Of a stretch of DNA of 64,000 nucleotides, positions 18,860 through 26,741 are shown one piece after another. Made by a program: the position numbers and the translations under genes. Below the pieces are notes generated by a model. The model was not told the DNA's origin. It ran no database searches and saw only the letters and a list, made by a program, of their open reading frames with translations. Origin of the DNA: an uncultured Opitutales bacterium (GTDB lineage: Bacteria > Verrucomicrobiota > Verrucomicrobiia > Opitutales > Intestinicryptomonadaceae); assembly GCA_900548185.1 (NCBI GenBank), contig URJJ01000002.1, positions 58,347-122,346 on the forward strand, written 5' to 3'. Within the stretch, counting starts at the first letter, position 1; every line of letters starts with the position of its first letter.

Positions 18860-19011
18860 AGGTCTATCCTCACTGTTTCCATTTGCGAGGCGCTCTCCTC
18901 AAGCCGCGCCGCAAGGCTTTCTATTTCCTCGTTGAGCCGGGCGAGCTGGCTTTTCAGCTCCTCCACGGCCTCCCCGAGCGTCTTTGCAATTTCTTCGGCG
19001 TCAGAGTCCAT
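18856..19011 (-). CDS. Small coiled-coil protein of the phage operon
   Basis: A 51-residue, very acidic helical protein with leucine heptads (EELKSQLARLNEEIESLAARL). The ATG at 19011 is preceded by GGAAAGG at 9 bases, which makes it a better start than in-frame ATGs at 19020 or 19041. It overlaps both neighbours by a few bases. A minimal chaperone or spacer role is imaginable, but nothing in the sequence shows it. Confidence 0.6.
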   Translation of the reverse strand: MDSDAEEIAKTLGEAVEELKSQLARLNEEIESLAARLEESASQMETVRIDL

Positions 19012-19393
19012 TGTCCGCATCCTTTCCTGATGAAAATTCAAAAGTGTGCCGCGTGATTCGGCCGTCTATTGCGCCCCTGCACTTCGAGAGCGCGGCGCAC
19101 CTGAATACCTTTTGCTTCCTGCCCCCCGCGAACTCTATTTTCAAGTCCGCCGGAGAGCGCCCTGCGGCTTCGTACATGGTTTCAAAAAGCGCCTCCTCCG
19201 CAGCTTCCGGGGTTTTGTGCGGCCTTTCCACGGCAAACGACAGCTCGCTTTTTGAGTTTCCCCTGTCGCTTACCACGGCGTTTTCAAAGCCTATGGCGCT
19301 GTCCGACTGGAGCAGCCGCTTGAGCGAGGCCGAGAATCCCGCCGGAGTTTCCCCGGCGGCGCATATTTCGTAGTTTCCGAATGTTATCCTCAT
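19001..19393 (-). CDS. Phage operon protein, tail-type, function unknown
   Basis: A 130-residue beta-rich protein (MRITFGNYEICAAGETP at the start) with no recognised family. It lies between the tail-terminator-like gene and the hub-like gene, where short tail proteins are found in Mu-like phages. The end overlaps the start of the coiled-coil gene. Whether it replaces a tail tube cannot be told from sequence. Confidence 0.6.
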   Translation of the reverse strand: MRITFGNYEICAAGETPAGFSASLKRLLQSDSAIGFENAVVSDRGNSKSELSFAVERPHKTPEAAEEALFETMYEAAGRSPADLKIEFAGGRKQKVFRCAALSKCRGAIDGRITRHTFEFSSGKDADNGL

Positions 19394-19400
19394 TTTTATC

Positions 19401-19829
19401 CTACTCCAGCACCGATTGCGCCTTGAAGTTCACGGCTATTGCAGAGACCGCCTTACGCGGCGTTTCGATGCGCTGCCACGGTTCGGATTCCGCTATTGCG
19501 ACTTTTCCGTATCCGCATTCGAGCGGGGCCGTCCACCCGTGCAGGGCCCTCGTGACGCCTTCGGCAAGGGTTGCGGCGGAGGGCGAGTGCCTCGCGGCCA
19601 TGTCGTCCCTCTCTATTACAACCTGCATGGCGACCTTTGAAAACGCGGGCCCTGCGGCATATTTCGATGCCGCCTCGGGCATCGGGATGCGCACGGTTAT
19701 CTTGACGCCGCACGCCTTTCCCCCGTTGGGCGCGTACCCTTCGCGCACTATGTCGGCGACTGCGAACTCCCCGAGGCCCGAAAGCCTCCTTGCGGCCGCC
19801 TCCTGGAGCCTGTCCATTTCGCCCCTCAT
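19401..19829 (-). CDS. Phage tail-terminator / minor tail protein-like
   Basis: A 142-residue protein. Helix at the start (MDRLQEAAARRLSGL), central strands and a final beta strand (AISAIAVNFKAQS region) match the layout of tail-terminator or Mu gp37-like proteins, which cap the tail or join it to the head. The ATG at 19829 lies two bases after the previous stop; an ATG at 19817 preceded by AGGGG is an alternative. The family call is inferred from order (after a DUF1320-like connector) and length. Confidence 0.5.
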   Translation of the reverse strand: MRGEMDRLQEAAARRLSGLGEFAVADIVREGYAPNGGKACGVKITVRIPMPEAASKYAAGPAFSKVAMQVVIERDDMAARHSPSAATLAEGVTRALHGWTAPLECGYGKVAIAESEPWQRIETPRKAVSAIAVNFKAQSVLE

Positions 19830-19830
19830 T

Positions 19831-20280
19831 TCACAGCCCCTCCATGTTTTTTGAGGTGAAGAACCCCTTTCTCGCGCGCCCGAAGCTGAGCCCCTTTTTT
19901 GAAGCCGCCCTTATGCCGCAGACGGGCCTCGTCACCGGGAGTTCCGAAGCTGCCACCCTCCTTAGGGTCTCTCGCGCGAGGTCGGCCCGCTTTGCGATGG
20001 ATTCGGGCATGTCCAAGGCCGGGATTCTGGCCTGGAGGGCCTCCAGCGCCAGGCTTGTGGCGCATTCCTTGAGTTCCGGCGGAATTTTTGAATGGTCCGG
20101 ATCCAGCGCGTTGACTTCGCCCGCCGCAATTTCTGCGCGTATCCTGGCAGTCACCGATGAAATCACGTCCTCTGCGATGTCCCGCCCCGGGGAGGCGAGT
20201 TCCGCCGCGCGCAGGACTTCGAGCTGGGGCTTGTTTAGCGCGCATTCGAGGTCCCCGTGTCTTACTTTTATCCAGTTCAT
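19831..20280 (-). CDS. Head-tail connector-like protein (DUF1320/Mu gp36-like)
   Basis: A 149-residue, mainly helical protein. The alpha-helical core (RHGDLECALNKPQLEVLRAA, VTARIRAEIAAGEV, ECATSLALEALQARIP) has the layout of phage head-completion proteins such as Mu gp36. It follows the major capsid gene. A 13-bp hairpin sits between the two and may lower its expression relative to capsid. The frame is open 36 bases further upstream, but the MNWIKVRHG start at 20280 gives the compact domain. Confidence 0.6.
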   Translation of the reverse strand: MNWIKVRHGDLECALNKPQLEVLRAAELASPGRDIAEDVISSVTARIRAEIAAGEVNALDPDHSKIPPELKECATSLALEALQARIPALDMPESIAKRADLARETLRRVAASELPVTRPVCGIRAASKKGLSFGRARKGFFTSKNMEGL

Positions 20281-20301
20281 AGCGTCCTTTCGGTTGCGGA
20301 T

Positions 20302-20332
20302 CCCCCGCCGCGCCAAAACGGCGCGGCGGGGG
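20302..20332 (-). terminator. Strong hairpin after the major capsid gene (attenuator-like)
   Basis: A perfect 13-bp GC stem (CCCCCGCCGCGCC pairing with GGCGCGGCGGGGG, 5-base loop) lies 6 bases after the capsid stop and 21 bases before the next start. No T-run follows, so partial termination or protection of the capsid mRNA 3' end is more likely than full termination. Confidence 0.65.
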
Positions 20333-20338
20333 CCGGCG

Positions 20339-21259
20339 TCAGCCGTTTTTCACGGACAGCGCGCGGACGCCTATTTCGCTGGCGGCCACGATGCTGGAAT
20401 AGTGCTCCACGGTTATGTCGGTGTATTTTGCGTGCTCGTCGCAGTACACCCTGAACGGGGAGCCGCCCTCGGCTGGCGTGTAGAAGCGCTTGAGGTTTGA
20501 GGGCTCGTCCTTGGAGATGGAGTCGGTCGCGCAGAATGCGAACACCTTTCCGGAGGCAATCCTGCTCTTCTGGCCGGGGGCCGACTGGTAGCGGGCCGAG
20601 ATTACCTCGCAGCCGTCGAGCAGCAGCTTTGCGCCGAGTTCCGCAGGCGTGAGGGAGCTTGCCCTGAAGGCGACCGATGTGGACTGGCTTTCGAGGCAGT
20701 CCATGCGCATTCCCCACGCGCCCTCGCCGAACAGCACCTTGTTGGGGCGGACGCCGCTTTCGTCGGCGGCTTCGGAGAGCATTTCGCGTATGTCGGCGTC
20801 GGGGTTTGAGACTGCGGATGCGCTCCACACCGTGTCGCTCTCCGCCCCCTTTGCGATGGTTTCGAGCGCGGCTATGGCGCGGCGCAGCTCGTTTCTCATG
20901 AGCCGCTGGAGCAGGACGCCCGTATATCGCTCCTGCCAGTCGTCGCCGACCACCTCGTCGTGGTCTATGCGCATGGTGAGGCCCTTGTTGAGGGTCTTTT
21001 CGTTCACGGACTCGCCCGAGTAGCGCACCCTCTTGAATTCGGAGCCGATGGCGCGCACGTCGTCGCTTTCGGAGTAGAATGCCTCGGCGTTGTCGGCGCG
21101 CTTGAATTCAAAGCGGCGGCCGACGGGCACGGGAGGGGCTATGAAGTCCAGGAGCTTGGAGACGTCGCCGTCCCTCCAGCCTACGGTGAATGCGGTCAGC
21201 GGCTCGGAGTAGGTTGCCGCGCTGAATTTGCTTTCGTTTGCTGTCGTTATCGTATTCAT
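20339..21259 (-). CDS. Phage major capsid protein
   Basis: A 306-residue protein with the HK97-fold major capsid layout seen in Mu-like phages: an N-terminal arm (MNTITTANESKFSAATYSEP), a domain with RRFEFKRADN and the long spine helix (LLQRLMRNELRRAIAALETIA), then the P/A domains with VRPNKVLFGEGAWGMRM. It is the largest abundant-type product in the operon and lies after the decoration gene. The frame continues far upstream in the decoration gene region, but the ATG at 21259 is the natural start. No stop or frameshift is seen, so it should be translatable. Confidence 0.8.
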   Translation of the reverse strand: MNTITTANESKFSAATYSEPLTAFTVGWRDGDVSKLLDFIAPPVPVGRRFEFKRADNAEAFYSESDDVRAIGSEFKRVRYSGESVNEKTLNKGLTMRIDHDEVVGDDWQERYTGVLLQRLMRNELRRAIAALETIAKGAESDTVWSASAVSNPDADIREMLSEAADESGVRPNKVLFGEGAWGMRMDCLESQSTSVAFRASSLTPAELGAKLLLDGCEVISARYQSAPGQKSRIASGKVFAFCATDSISKDEPSNLKRFYTPAEGGSPFRVYCDEHAKYTDITVEHYSSIVAASEIGVRALSVKNG

Positions 21260-21276
21260 CTTTCCGGGTGTTATGG

Positions 21277-21972
21277 TTAGGCGTTCCTTACGACCATCCA
21301 GTTGATGACGGTCGAGCCGTTCGCGCCGTTTTGGTTGAGCGTGAATGTGACGGCCGTCGCATCCTCGTTGATTTGTCCCTTCACCGACGTTGCGCTTCCG
21401 CCCGCCTCGGCGATTACCGCGAACACGGCGTCCCCGCTTTTGATTCCGCCCAGGGCCATCGTGTCGGTCGTCGCCGCGCCGCCGTTCCATGTGTGGGAGC
21501 CGCACGCCAGTATTTCGTACGCCTTCATCCCGAAGCCCTGCGGGTCGACCTCGACTACCCCTCCGGAGGGCGCGGGCGTCAGGGCCACGCCGACTTTGTG
21601 GCAGCCGGGCGACATGGAGGCGCTCACCTTTCCGGCTGCGGCCGAATACAGGGCGTCCCCGGTTTCCACCGCGCCTATGGCGACGCATATGACTGTGCTT
21701 TCGGCGCATCCGGGCAGGGCGACGTCAACGGGGTCCCCGGCTTCGCCGCAGTCTGTGCAGACGCCGACCGGGCGCTCGTCGGCCCCCGCGAGGGCGACGC
21801 CGCCTTCGACCGCCTTCACGAGCAGGTTGGACTGGGGCAGCGCGGATTTCGCGAAAGCCGTCATGTGTCCGGCGTGGGTTCCTTCGGCTATGTTGCAGAA
21901 GTCTGGTTTCCGAGCCCCGGCGGCCGCGATTTTTCCTGCGGCGCGAAGGGCTGCGCTAATTATGTTTTCCAT
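21277..21972 (-). CDS. Phage capsid decoration/cement-type protein
   Basis: A 231-residue beta-rich protein. The first half has small cement-like segments (LVKAVEGGVALAGADERPVGVC, ETGDALYSAAAGKVSASM split over strands) resembling DUF2190-type capsid cement proteins. The second half (FTLNQNGANGSTVINWMVV at the end) could be a second domain. It lies between the protease and the capsid gene, a normal position for a decoration protein. It is 17 bases upstream of the capsid gene start. Confidence 0.6.
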   Translation of the reverse strand: MENIISAALRAAGKIAAAGARKPDFCNIAEGTHAGHMTAFAKSALPQSNLLVKAVEGGVALAGADERPVGVCTDCGEAGDPVDVALPGCAESTVICVAIGAVETGDALYSAAAGKVSASMSPGCHKVGVALTPAPSGGVVEVDPQGFGMKAYEILACGSHTWNGGAATTDTMALGGIKSGDAVFAVIAEAGGSATSVKGQINEDATAVTFTLNQNGANGSTVINWMVVRNA

Positions 21973-21981
21973 GTTTTTCCT

Positions 21982-22743
21982 TTATTTTGCGGGGCGTTCA
22001 TTCGTCCCGAAATTTGCCGGGCGCTTTGCGCCGTAATATTTCCGCCTGAGCAGGGCGAAGCTTTTCACGTAGCTTTCCCCGGTTTTTTCCGCCCGTTCGG
22101 ATGCGAGGCGCGCGAGTTCGGCCGGGGAGGGTTTGCGCGACATTTTTGCGAGCCCTGAGTCTATGCGTTCGCGCCTCACGCGTTCGGCCTCCTTTGAGAT
22201 AGCCTCGGCCGTCCGCGCGCACCTTGCGATTTTCGGGGCCATGGCGGAGCACCGCTGAACGGCTTCCTCCGCGCCCCTTGCGCATTTTTGCATCGCCTCT
22301 CCCCGCGCCGAACGCCCGGGGGAGAGTATGCTGCCGCTCCCCGGAATGTTGGGGTTGTTTGTCATGCCAACGGATATAAGGCGCACGGGCCTGTACCTCC
22401 CGTCCTCCAGCCGCTGCATCTGCCAGCGCGGCGAGAGCCACCTCAGCTCCCCTTCGGACAGCTTTTTGTAGGCTTCTTCGGAGTACCTTGCGGATATCGC
22501 AATCCCCTCGGGCGTGGCCGACACGCTCTCCACGCGCCCGACGGCCCTGGCCTTGTGCGGATGCCTGCCGTCGTCGGGGTGGCCGACGTATATCGGAAGC
22601 CCCCATATCCTGTCGAATCCGCGCATGAACGAGTCGCGTATTCTGCGCGCCGCCTCCTCGTCCACGAGCTGCATCCCCTTCCTGTGGCTCCACTGCCCGT
22701 AGGGGCTAAGGAGCTGGACCACGCCCCTCGCGCAGCTATTCAT
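21982..22743 (-). CDS. Phage prohead protease / scaffold (Mu protein I-like)
   Basis: A 253-residue protein starting MNSCARGVVQLLSPYG. The region IWGLPIYVGHPDD, with a following catalytic-type histidine, and AVGRVESVSATPEGI match Mu-I-like proteins. SEGELRWLSPRWQ and LISVGMTNNPNIPG are signatures of the same family, in which a protease processes the capsid during assembly and the C-terminal part acts as scaffold. The C-terminal ~100 residues are charged and helical, as expected for scaffold. The start overlaps the portal stop by 8 bases. The frame extends further upstream inside the portal gene, but that part is not needed. Confidence 0.7.
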   Translation of the reverse strand: MNSCARGVVQLLSPYGQWSHRKGMQLVDEEAARRIRDSFMRGFDRIWGLPIYVGHPDDGRHPHKARAVGRVESVSATPEGIAISARYSEEAYKKLSEGELRWLSPRWQMQRLEDGRYRPVRLISVGMTNNPNIPGSGSILSPGRSARGEAMQKCARGAEEAVQRCSAMAPKIARCARTAEAISKEAERVRRERIDSGLAKMSRKPSPAELARLASERAEKTGESYVKSFALLRRKYYGAKRPANFGTNERPAK

Positions 22744-23971
22744 CGGCGTTTCCCCCGGATTCGCCTCCGGTTTTGTCTTTTGCGCCCGTCCCGGGCTGCG
22801 TCTCTTTGCCCCTTTCAAGCAGGGGGTATCCGAAGCGTTTTGCAATTTTCAGCGGGTCTGGCGGCAGACCGATTTTGGCGAGCCGCTCTATCACCTCCAG
22901 CTCCGCGAGGTGGGTTTCGTAGTCTGGCAGCCGCAGGGAAAATTTCGCAAGCGGGGTCTCATCGCCGAAAATCAGCCTTATTACCGTCCTGTCCACCTGG
23001 GCGTTCAGGGTTGAGGATATGTTTTCGGCATCGTCCTCCTCTATGAGGGTGCTTTCGTACCACTGCGAGGAGGAGCCCATCCGTGAGTCCCCGCTCATGG
23101 TGGCCAGGTCCCCGCCCCGCCAAAGCGAGCAGAGCATCCTGTCCATCCTCTCGACAAGCTGGGGGTATGGCAGCGCGCCGCGGCTTGAGAGGTCTATGGC
23201 CTCCATGTCGGTCCCCTGCGAAAATACCGCGTGGAATTCCGCGCCGAAGTCGCTCGCCGCGCGGCAAGCGGCCTCCCACTGTTCGCTTCCCGGAAAGGCG
23301 TCTGTCTTTGCCTTTATGCCGGGCATGCCGTTTCTTTCGCAGTATATGAGCCAGTCGCGCAGGGTGAGGTTTTTGAAAAGGTATGCGATTGAGCTGGGGA
23401 ACATCAGGCCGTCTGATACTGTCACGAGCCATTCCCCGGCGTCCAGCTCGGCGCCGTCTGTCAACTGGCCCTCCCTCTCCAGGAGGCGGAGGCGCCCGGA
23501 TGTGTTTTCAAACATCCAGAGCGGGTAGGCCGTGAATTTTCCGGAGAGTGTCCCGCCCTTTCTGAAATACTCTACCCTGTGGGCGGCGTATTTCATGCCG
23601 ACGGCCGACATCATCTGGGCGATGAGGAGCCTCAGCCCCCCGCGCTCGTTTGCGTCGCTGAAGTTTTCGGCTTCTACTGAGGCGTAGAACCCGCGGAGCG
23701 CCTCGGCGTGGCGCCTGGCCCTGGGCGAGTCCTCAAGCTCGACCACCTCCCCGTCGAGCCGCGCTACGCACTTGCACCTTTTAAGGTAAAGGCCGCTTAT
23801 GGCGTCGTCGCGCCTTATTATTGCCTCGAATATTCTGGCGGCCTCGCCGAGCCTGCCGTTTTCAAAGGATTCCAAGGCCCGCGACAGCGTTTCGGGGCGG
23901 AGGCCGCGCACCGCGCTGAAGCGCATCCTCCCTGCGCGGGATAGTGTGTGTGTCGTTTGGTTGCCGTTCAT
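22736..23971 (-). CDS. Phage portal protein (DUF935, Mu gp29-like)
   Basis: A 411-residue portal that would form the DNA-entry ring of the capsid. Family features: LRPETLSRALESFENGRLGEAARIF near the N-terminus, the paired IRRDDAISGLYLKRCKCVARL, an EFHAVF-type segment and a C-terminal GLPPDPLKIAKRFGYP. The N-terminal start has almost no leader: a TATAGT -10 box ends 8 bases before the ATG. It is the first gene of the operon; no terminase gene precedes it. The reading frame is intact throughout. Confidence 0.82.
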   Translation of the reverse strand: MNGNQTTHTLSRAGRMRFSAVRGLRPETLSRALESFENGRLGEAARIFEAIIRRDDAISGLYLKRCKCVARLDGEVVELEDSPRARRHAEALRGFYASVEAENFSDANERGGLRLLIAQMMSAVGMKYAAHRVEYFRKGGTLSGKFTAYPLWMFENTSGRLRLLEREGQLTDGAELDAGEWLVTVSDGLMFPSSIAYLFKNLTLRDWLIYCERNGMPGIKAKTDAFPGSEQWEAACRAASDFGAEFHAVFSQGTDMEAIDLSSRGALPYPQLVERMDRMLCSLWRGGDLATMSGDSRMGSSSQWYESTLIEEDDAENISSTLNAQVDRTVIRLIFGDETPLAKFSLRLPDYETHLAELEVIERLAKIGLPPDPLKIAKRFGYPLLERGKETQPGTGAKDKTGGESGGNADE

Positions 23972-23979
23972 GGTTGGCG

Positions 23980-24008
23980 ACTATACACCGCTTTTTATGA
24001 TTGTGCAA
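23980..24008 (-). promoter_or_regulatory. Promoter of the phage structural operon, nearly leaderless
   Basis: On the minus strand TTGCAC (24008-24003) and TATAGT (23985-23980) are spaced exactly 17 bases. The expected transcription start lies within about 3 bases of the portal ATG at 23971, so the mRNA would be leaderless or almost so. The -35 box lies inside the repeated 58-bp element that also occurs near 37.7 kb. Confidence 0.55.
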
Positions 24009-24057
24009 ATTTACTTTTGATACTTTTGAATAAACTAAAAGATTTGATATTTTTGAA
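24000..24057. repeat. 58-bp repeat, copy A (promoter-associated)
   Basis: This AT-rich stretch aligns without gaps to 37688-37745 with 49 of 58 identical bases. It spans the -35 box and upstream AT tract of the portal promoter. Both copies sit upstream of a minus-strand gene. Confidence 0.8.
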
Positions 24058-24134
24058 CCCCGCGTCCCCCGCCGCACGAGATTTTTTTAAAATGCGGTTG
24101 AAAAAGCTCTCCGCCCCGCCTTTGATTTGTGGCG

Positions 24135-26315
24135 ATGGAAAATGCCGGAGAAGAGATACTTTCCCTGCGCCGCCTACTCGCCGGGTACGAGCGGCTCTAC
24201 CGCCTTGAAAACGCCCCCGCGATAAGCGACGCCCAGTACGATTCGCTGATGCGCAGGCTGCGCGAGCTCGAGGCCGCCCACCCGGAATTTGCCGACGCCT
24301 CCTCTCCCTCCGTCTCCGTCGGCGACGACTCCTCGCCGGGCTTCGACAAGCGCCCGCACCTCTCAAAAATGCTGAGCCTCGACAACGCCTTCACGCTCGA
24401 CGAGCTCCGCGAGTTCGACGAGCGCCTCCGCAAGGCCCTGGGAAAGGAAGGCCCGCTCGCCTACGAGGTCGAGCCCAAGATAGACGGGGCCGGAATATCT
24501 GCGGTGTACGAAAACGGCAGGCTCTCCCGCCTTCTCACACGTGGAAACGGCAGCGAGGGCGACGACATAACCCGCAACATTTCCGTCTTTAAGAACATCC
24601 CCCTTTCCCTCGCGGGCCCGCGCATTCCAAGCCTTCTTGAGGTGCGCGGCGAGGCGTACATGCTGAATTCCGATTTCGAGGCAATGCGCGCCCGCCAGGA
24701 GGCGGAAAACGCGGAGCTTGAGCAGGAGGAGTTCGAGGGCGCCGAGGGCGCGCGCCAGCCGAGAAAGAAGGCGGCCATATACGCAAACCCGCGCAACCTT
24801 GCGGCCGGAACCATGAAGCTTCTTGACAAGTCGGCGCTGGAGGGCAGGTCTTTATACGCCTCGTTTTATTCGCTCGGGAAGGTTTTGGGCGCGGAGGTTT
24901 CGAGGCAGTCGCTCCTCGCGGAATTTCTGGAATCCCTCGGGCTTCCGTCGCTTTCCTGGCGCGCCGCGGCTTTGGGGATTGAGGAGGTTTACGAGCGGAT
25001 AGTCCGGCTTGATTCGGAGCGCAGGTCGTTCGACTTCAATACGGACGGGGCTGTCGTAAAGCTCGACGACATGTCCCTCTACGCCCTCGCAGGCTGGACC
25101 AGCAAGGCGCCGCGCTGGGCGGTCGCGTGGAAGTACAGGCCCGCTCGCGCCGAGGTCGTAATTTACGACATAACCCTCCAGGTGGGCCGCACGGGGGCCG
25201 TGACGCCCGTCGCGGAGCTTGAGGACGCTTCCCGTCCCGGAAGCCGCCTGCCCGTTCAGCTCTCAGGCTCAAGCGTCTCCCGCGCGACGCTCCACAATTT
25301 CGACGAAATCGCCCGGAGGGACATCCGCGTAGGCGACACCGCCTCCGTGGAAAAGGCTGGCGAGATAATTCCTGCGGTGGTGACTGTATTCCCCGGTAAG
25401 CGGGGCGCGGGCTCCCTGCCGTTCAAGGCTCCGGAACGCTGCCCGGCGTGCGGCTCCGCCCTCGTGCGCGACGTTTCGGAGGCGATTTTAAGGTGCATAA
25501 ATCCCGAATGCCCGGAGCAGATGCGCCGCCGGATAATCCATTTCGCATCGCGCGGCTGCATGGATATAGAGGGGCTTGGCGAGGCCGTGGTGACCCAGCT
25601 TGCGGACCTCGGCCTTGTGGGCAACTGCGCCGACATCTATTCGCTTTCGGCCGACGGCCTTCTGCGGCTCAGGAATTTCAAGCAAAAGAGCGTGGACAAC
25701 CTCCTGAAGGCGATATCCGAAAGCAGGTCCCGCGACCTTTGGAGGCTCGTGTTCGGCCTTGGCATCCCGTATGTCGGCGAGCGCGTCGCAAAGGATCTTG
25801 CGGCCTCTTTCAAGACGCTCGACGCCCTTGCCGCCTCCGACATCCAGTCGCTGTCCGGCGTGCCGGGGGTGGGGGAGAAGATAGTGTATTCCGTGCTCGA
25901 ATTTTTCCGCAGCGGGGAAAATCTGAAAATAATCGAGAAATTGCGGGCCTGCGGGCTGAATTTCAGCGCGCGCGGGCAGCCGCTGTCCGGCGCATTGTCC
26001 GGAAAAATATTTGCCTTTACCGGGACCTTGAAAACCATGGGGCGTTCCGAGGCAAAGAGGCTCGTCGAATCCTACGGCGGCCGCTCGGCCTCGTCAGTCT
26101 CGTCAGCCACCGACTTTCTCGTGGCGGCCGGGGCGGCATCGTCAAAGCTTGAAAAGGCCCGCTTACTGGGTGTTAAAACAATATCTGAAGATGAGTTTCT
26201 GGCTATGCTTGAATCGGCAAAGGCCGGCGTTTCCGCTTCGGGAGCGGATTCGGATGCCGCCCCTCCGCCGGCTTCCCCTCCGCCCGGGGACGACCCGCAG
26301 ATGACGCTTTTTTAA
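24135..26315 (+). CDS. ligA: NAD+-dependent DNA ligase LigA
   Basis: A 726-residue ligase sealing nicks in replication and repair, using NAD+. Order of domains: N-terminal Ia domain (YDSLMRRLRELEAAHPEF), the adenylation domain with the catalytic Lys115 in EVEPKIDGAGI, the OB fold, a four-cysteine zinc finger (CPACGSALV ... CINPECPEQM), helix-hairpin-helix repeats (DIEGLGEAVVTQLADLG, LSGVPGVGEKI) and a C-terminal BRCT domain (SGKIFAFTGTLKTMGR). About 50 residues after BRCT are Pro/Ser-rich. ATG at 24135 follows a possible GTG two codons upstream. It is divergent from the phage-type operon across 163 bases. Confidence 0.97.
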   Translation: MENAGEEILSLRRLLAGYERLYRLENAPAISDAQYDSLMRRLRELEAAHPEFADASSPSVSVGDDSSPGFDKRPHLSKMLSLDNAFTLDELREFDERLRKALGKEGPLAYEVEPKIDGAGISAVYENGRLSRLLTRGNGSEGDDITRNISVFKNIPLSLAGPRIPSLLEVRGEAYMLNSDFEAMRARQEAENAELEQEEFEGAEGARQPRKKAAIYANPRNLAAGTMKLLDKSALEGRSLYASFYSLGKVLGAEVSRQSLLAEFLESLGLPSLSWRAAALGIEEVYERIVRLDSERRSFDFNTDGAVVKLDDMSLYALAGWTSKAPRWAVAWKYRPARAEVVIYDITLQVGRTGAVTPVAELEDASRPGSRLPVQLSGSSVSRATLHNFDEIARRDIRVGDTASVEKAGEIIPAVVTVFPGKRGAGSLPFKAPERCPACGSALVRDVSEAILRCINPECPEQMRRRIIHFASRGCMDIEGLGEAVVTQLADLGLVGNCADIYSLSADGLLRLRNFKQKSVDNLLKAISESRSRDLWRLVFGLGIPYVGERVAKDLAASFKTLDALAASDIQSLSGVPGVGEKIVYSVLEFFRSGENLKIIEKLRACGLNFSARGQPLSGALSGKIFAFTGTLKTMGRSEAKRLVESYGGRSASSVSSATDFLVAAGAASSKLEKARLLGVKTISEDEFLAMLESAKAGVSASGADSDAAPPPASPPPGDDPQMTLF

Positions 26316-26652
26316 CAGCTTCCGCTTCCTCCGTTCAAATTTGCGGGTGCGGGAAGCGGCTTACTTGTAAAATTTCGGCGCACGGCCCATGGGGGCGCAT
26401 GCGCCGTCCTGAATCCGGGGGGGCATGCCGGAAATTCTTTTTTCCCCATTGGGAACGAGGTGCGGGGGCGCATTCAAGGATTGTGCGGGGCTTTGATTTT
26501 CCAATCCCATGGCGGGCGCAAACGGCAAAAATGCCGCATGCTTTCCGGTGCCGCGCAAAATCCGCTTTCTTTTGCGCCGTGCCGTCGCCACTTGCGCATT
26601 GCAGCCGCAAGAAGAGTCTGAGATAGATGTGCCCGAAAGGCGGATTATTGAA
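26316..26652. other. Spacer between ligA and the IS element, no gene seen
   Basis: No frame with motif or ribosome-binding site. The sequence turns AT-rich close to the target duplication of the IS element at 26653. Confidence 0.5.
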
Positions 26653-26741
26653 TGAATTTTGGTAGCTATATATAAGTTTACACAAAAATCTTGACTTGGT
26701 GTAAAATTCTTCCTTTATTTTATGGTATGTAAAAAATCACA

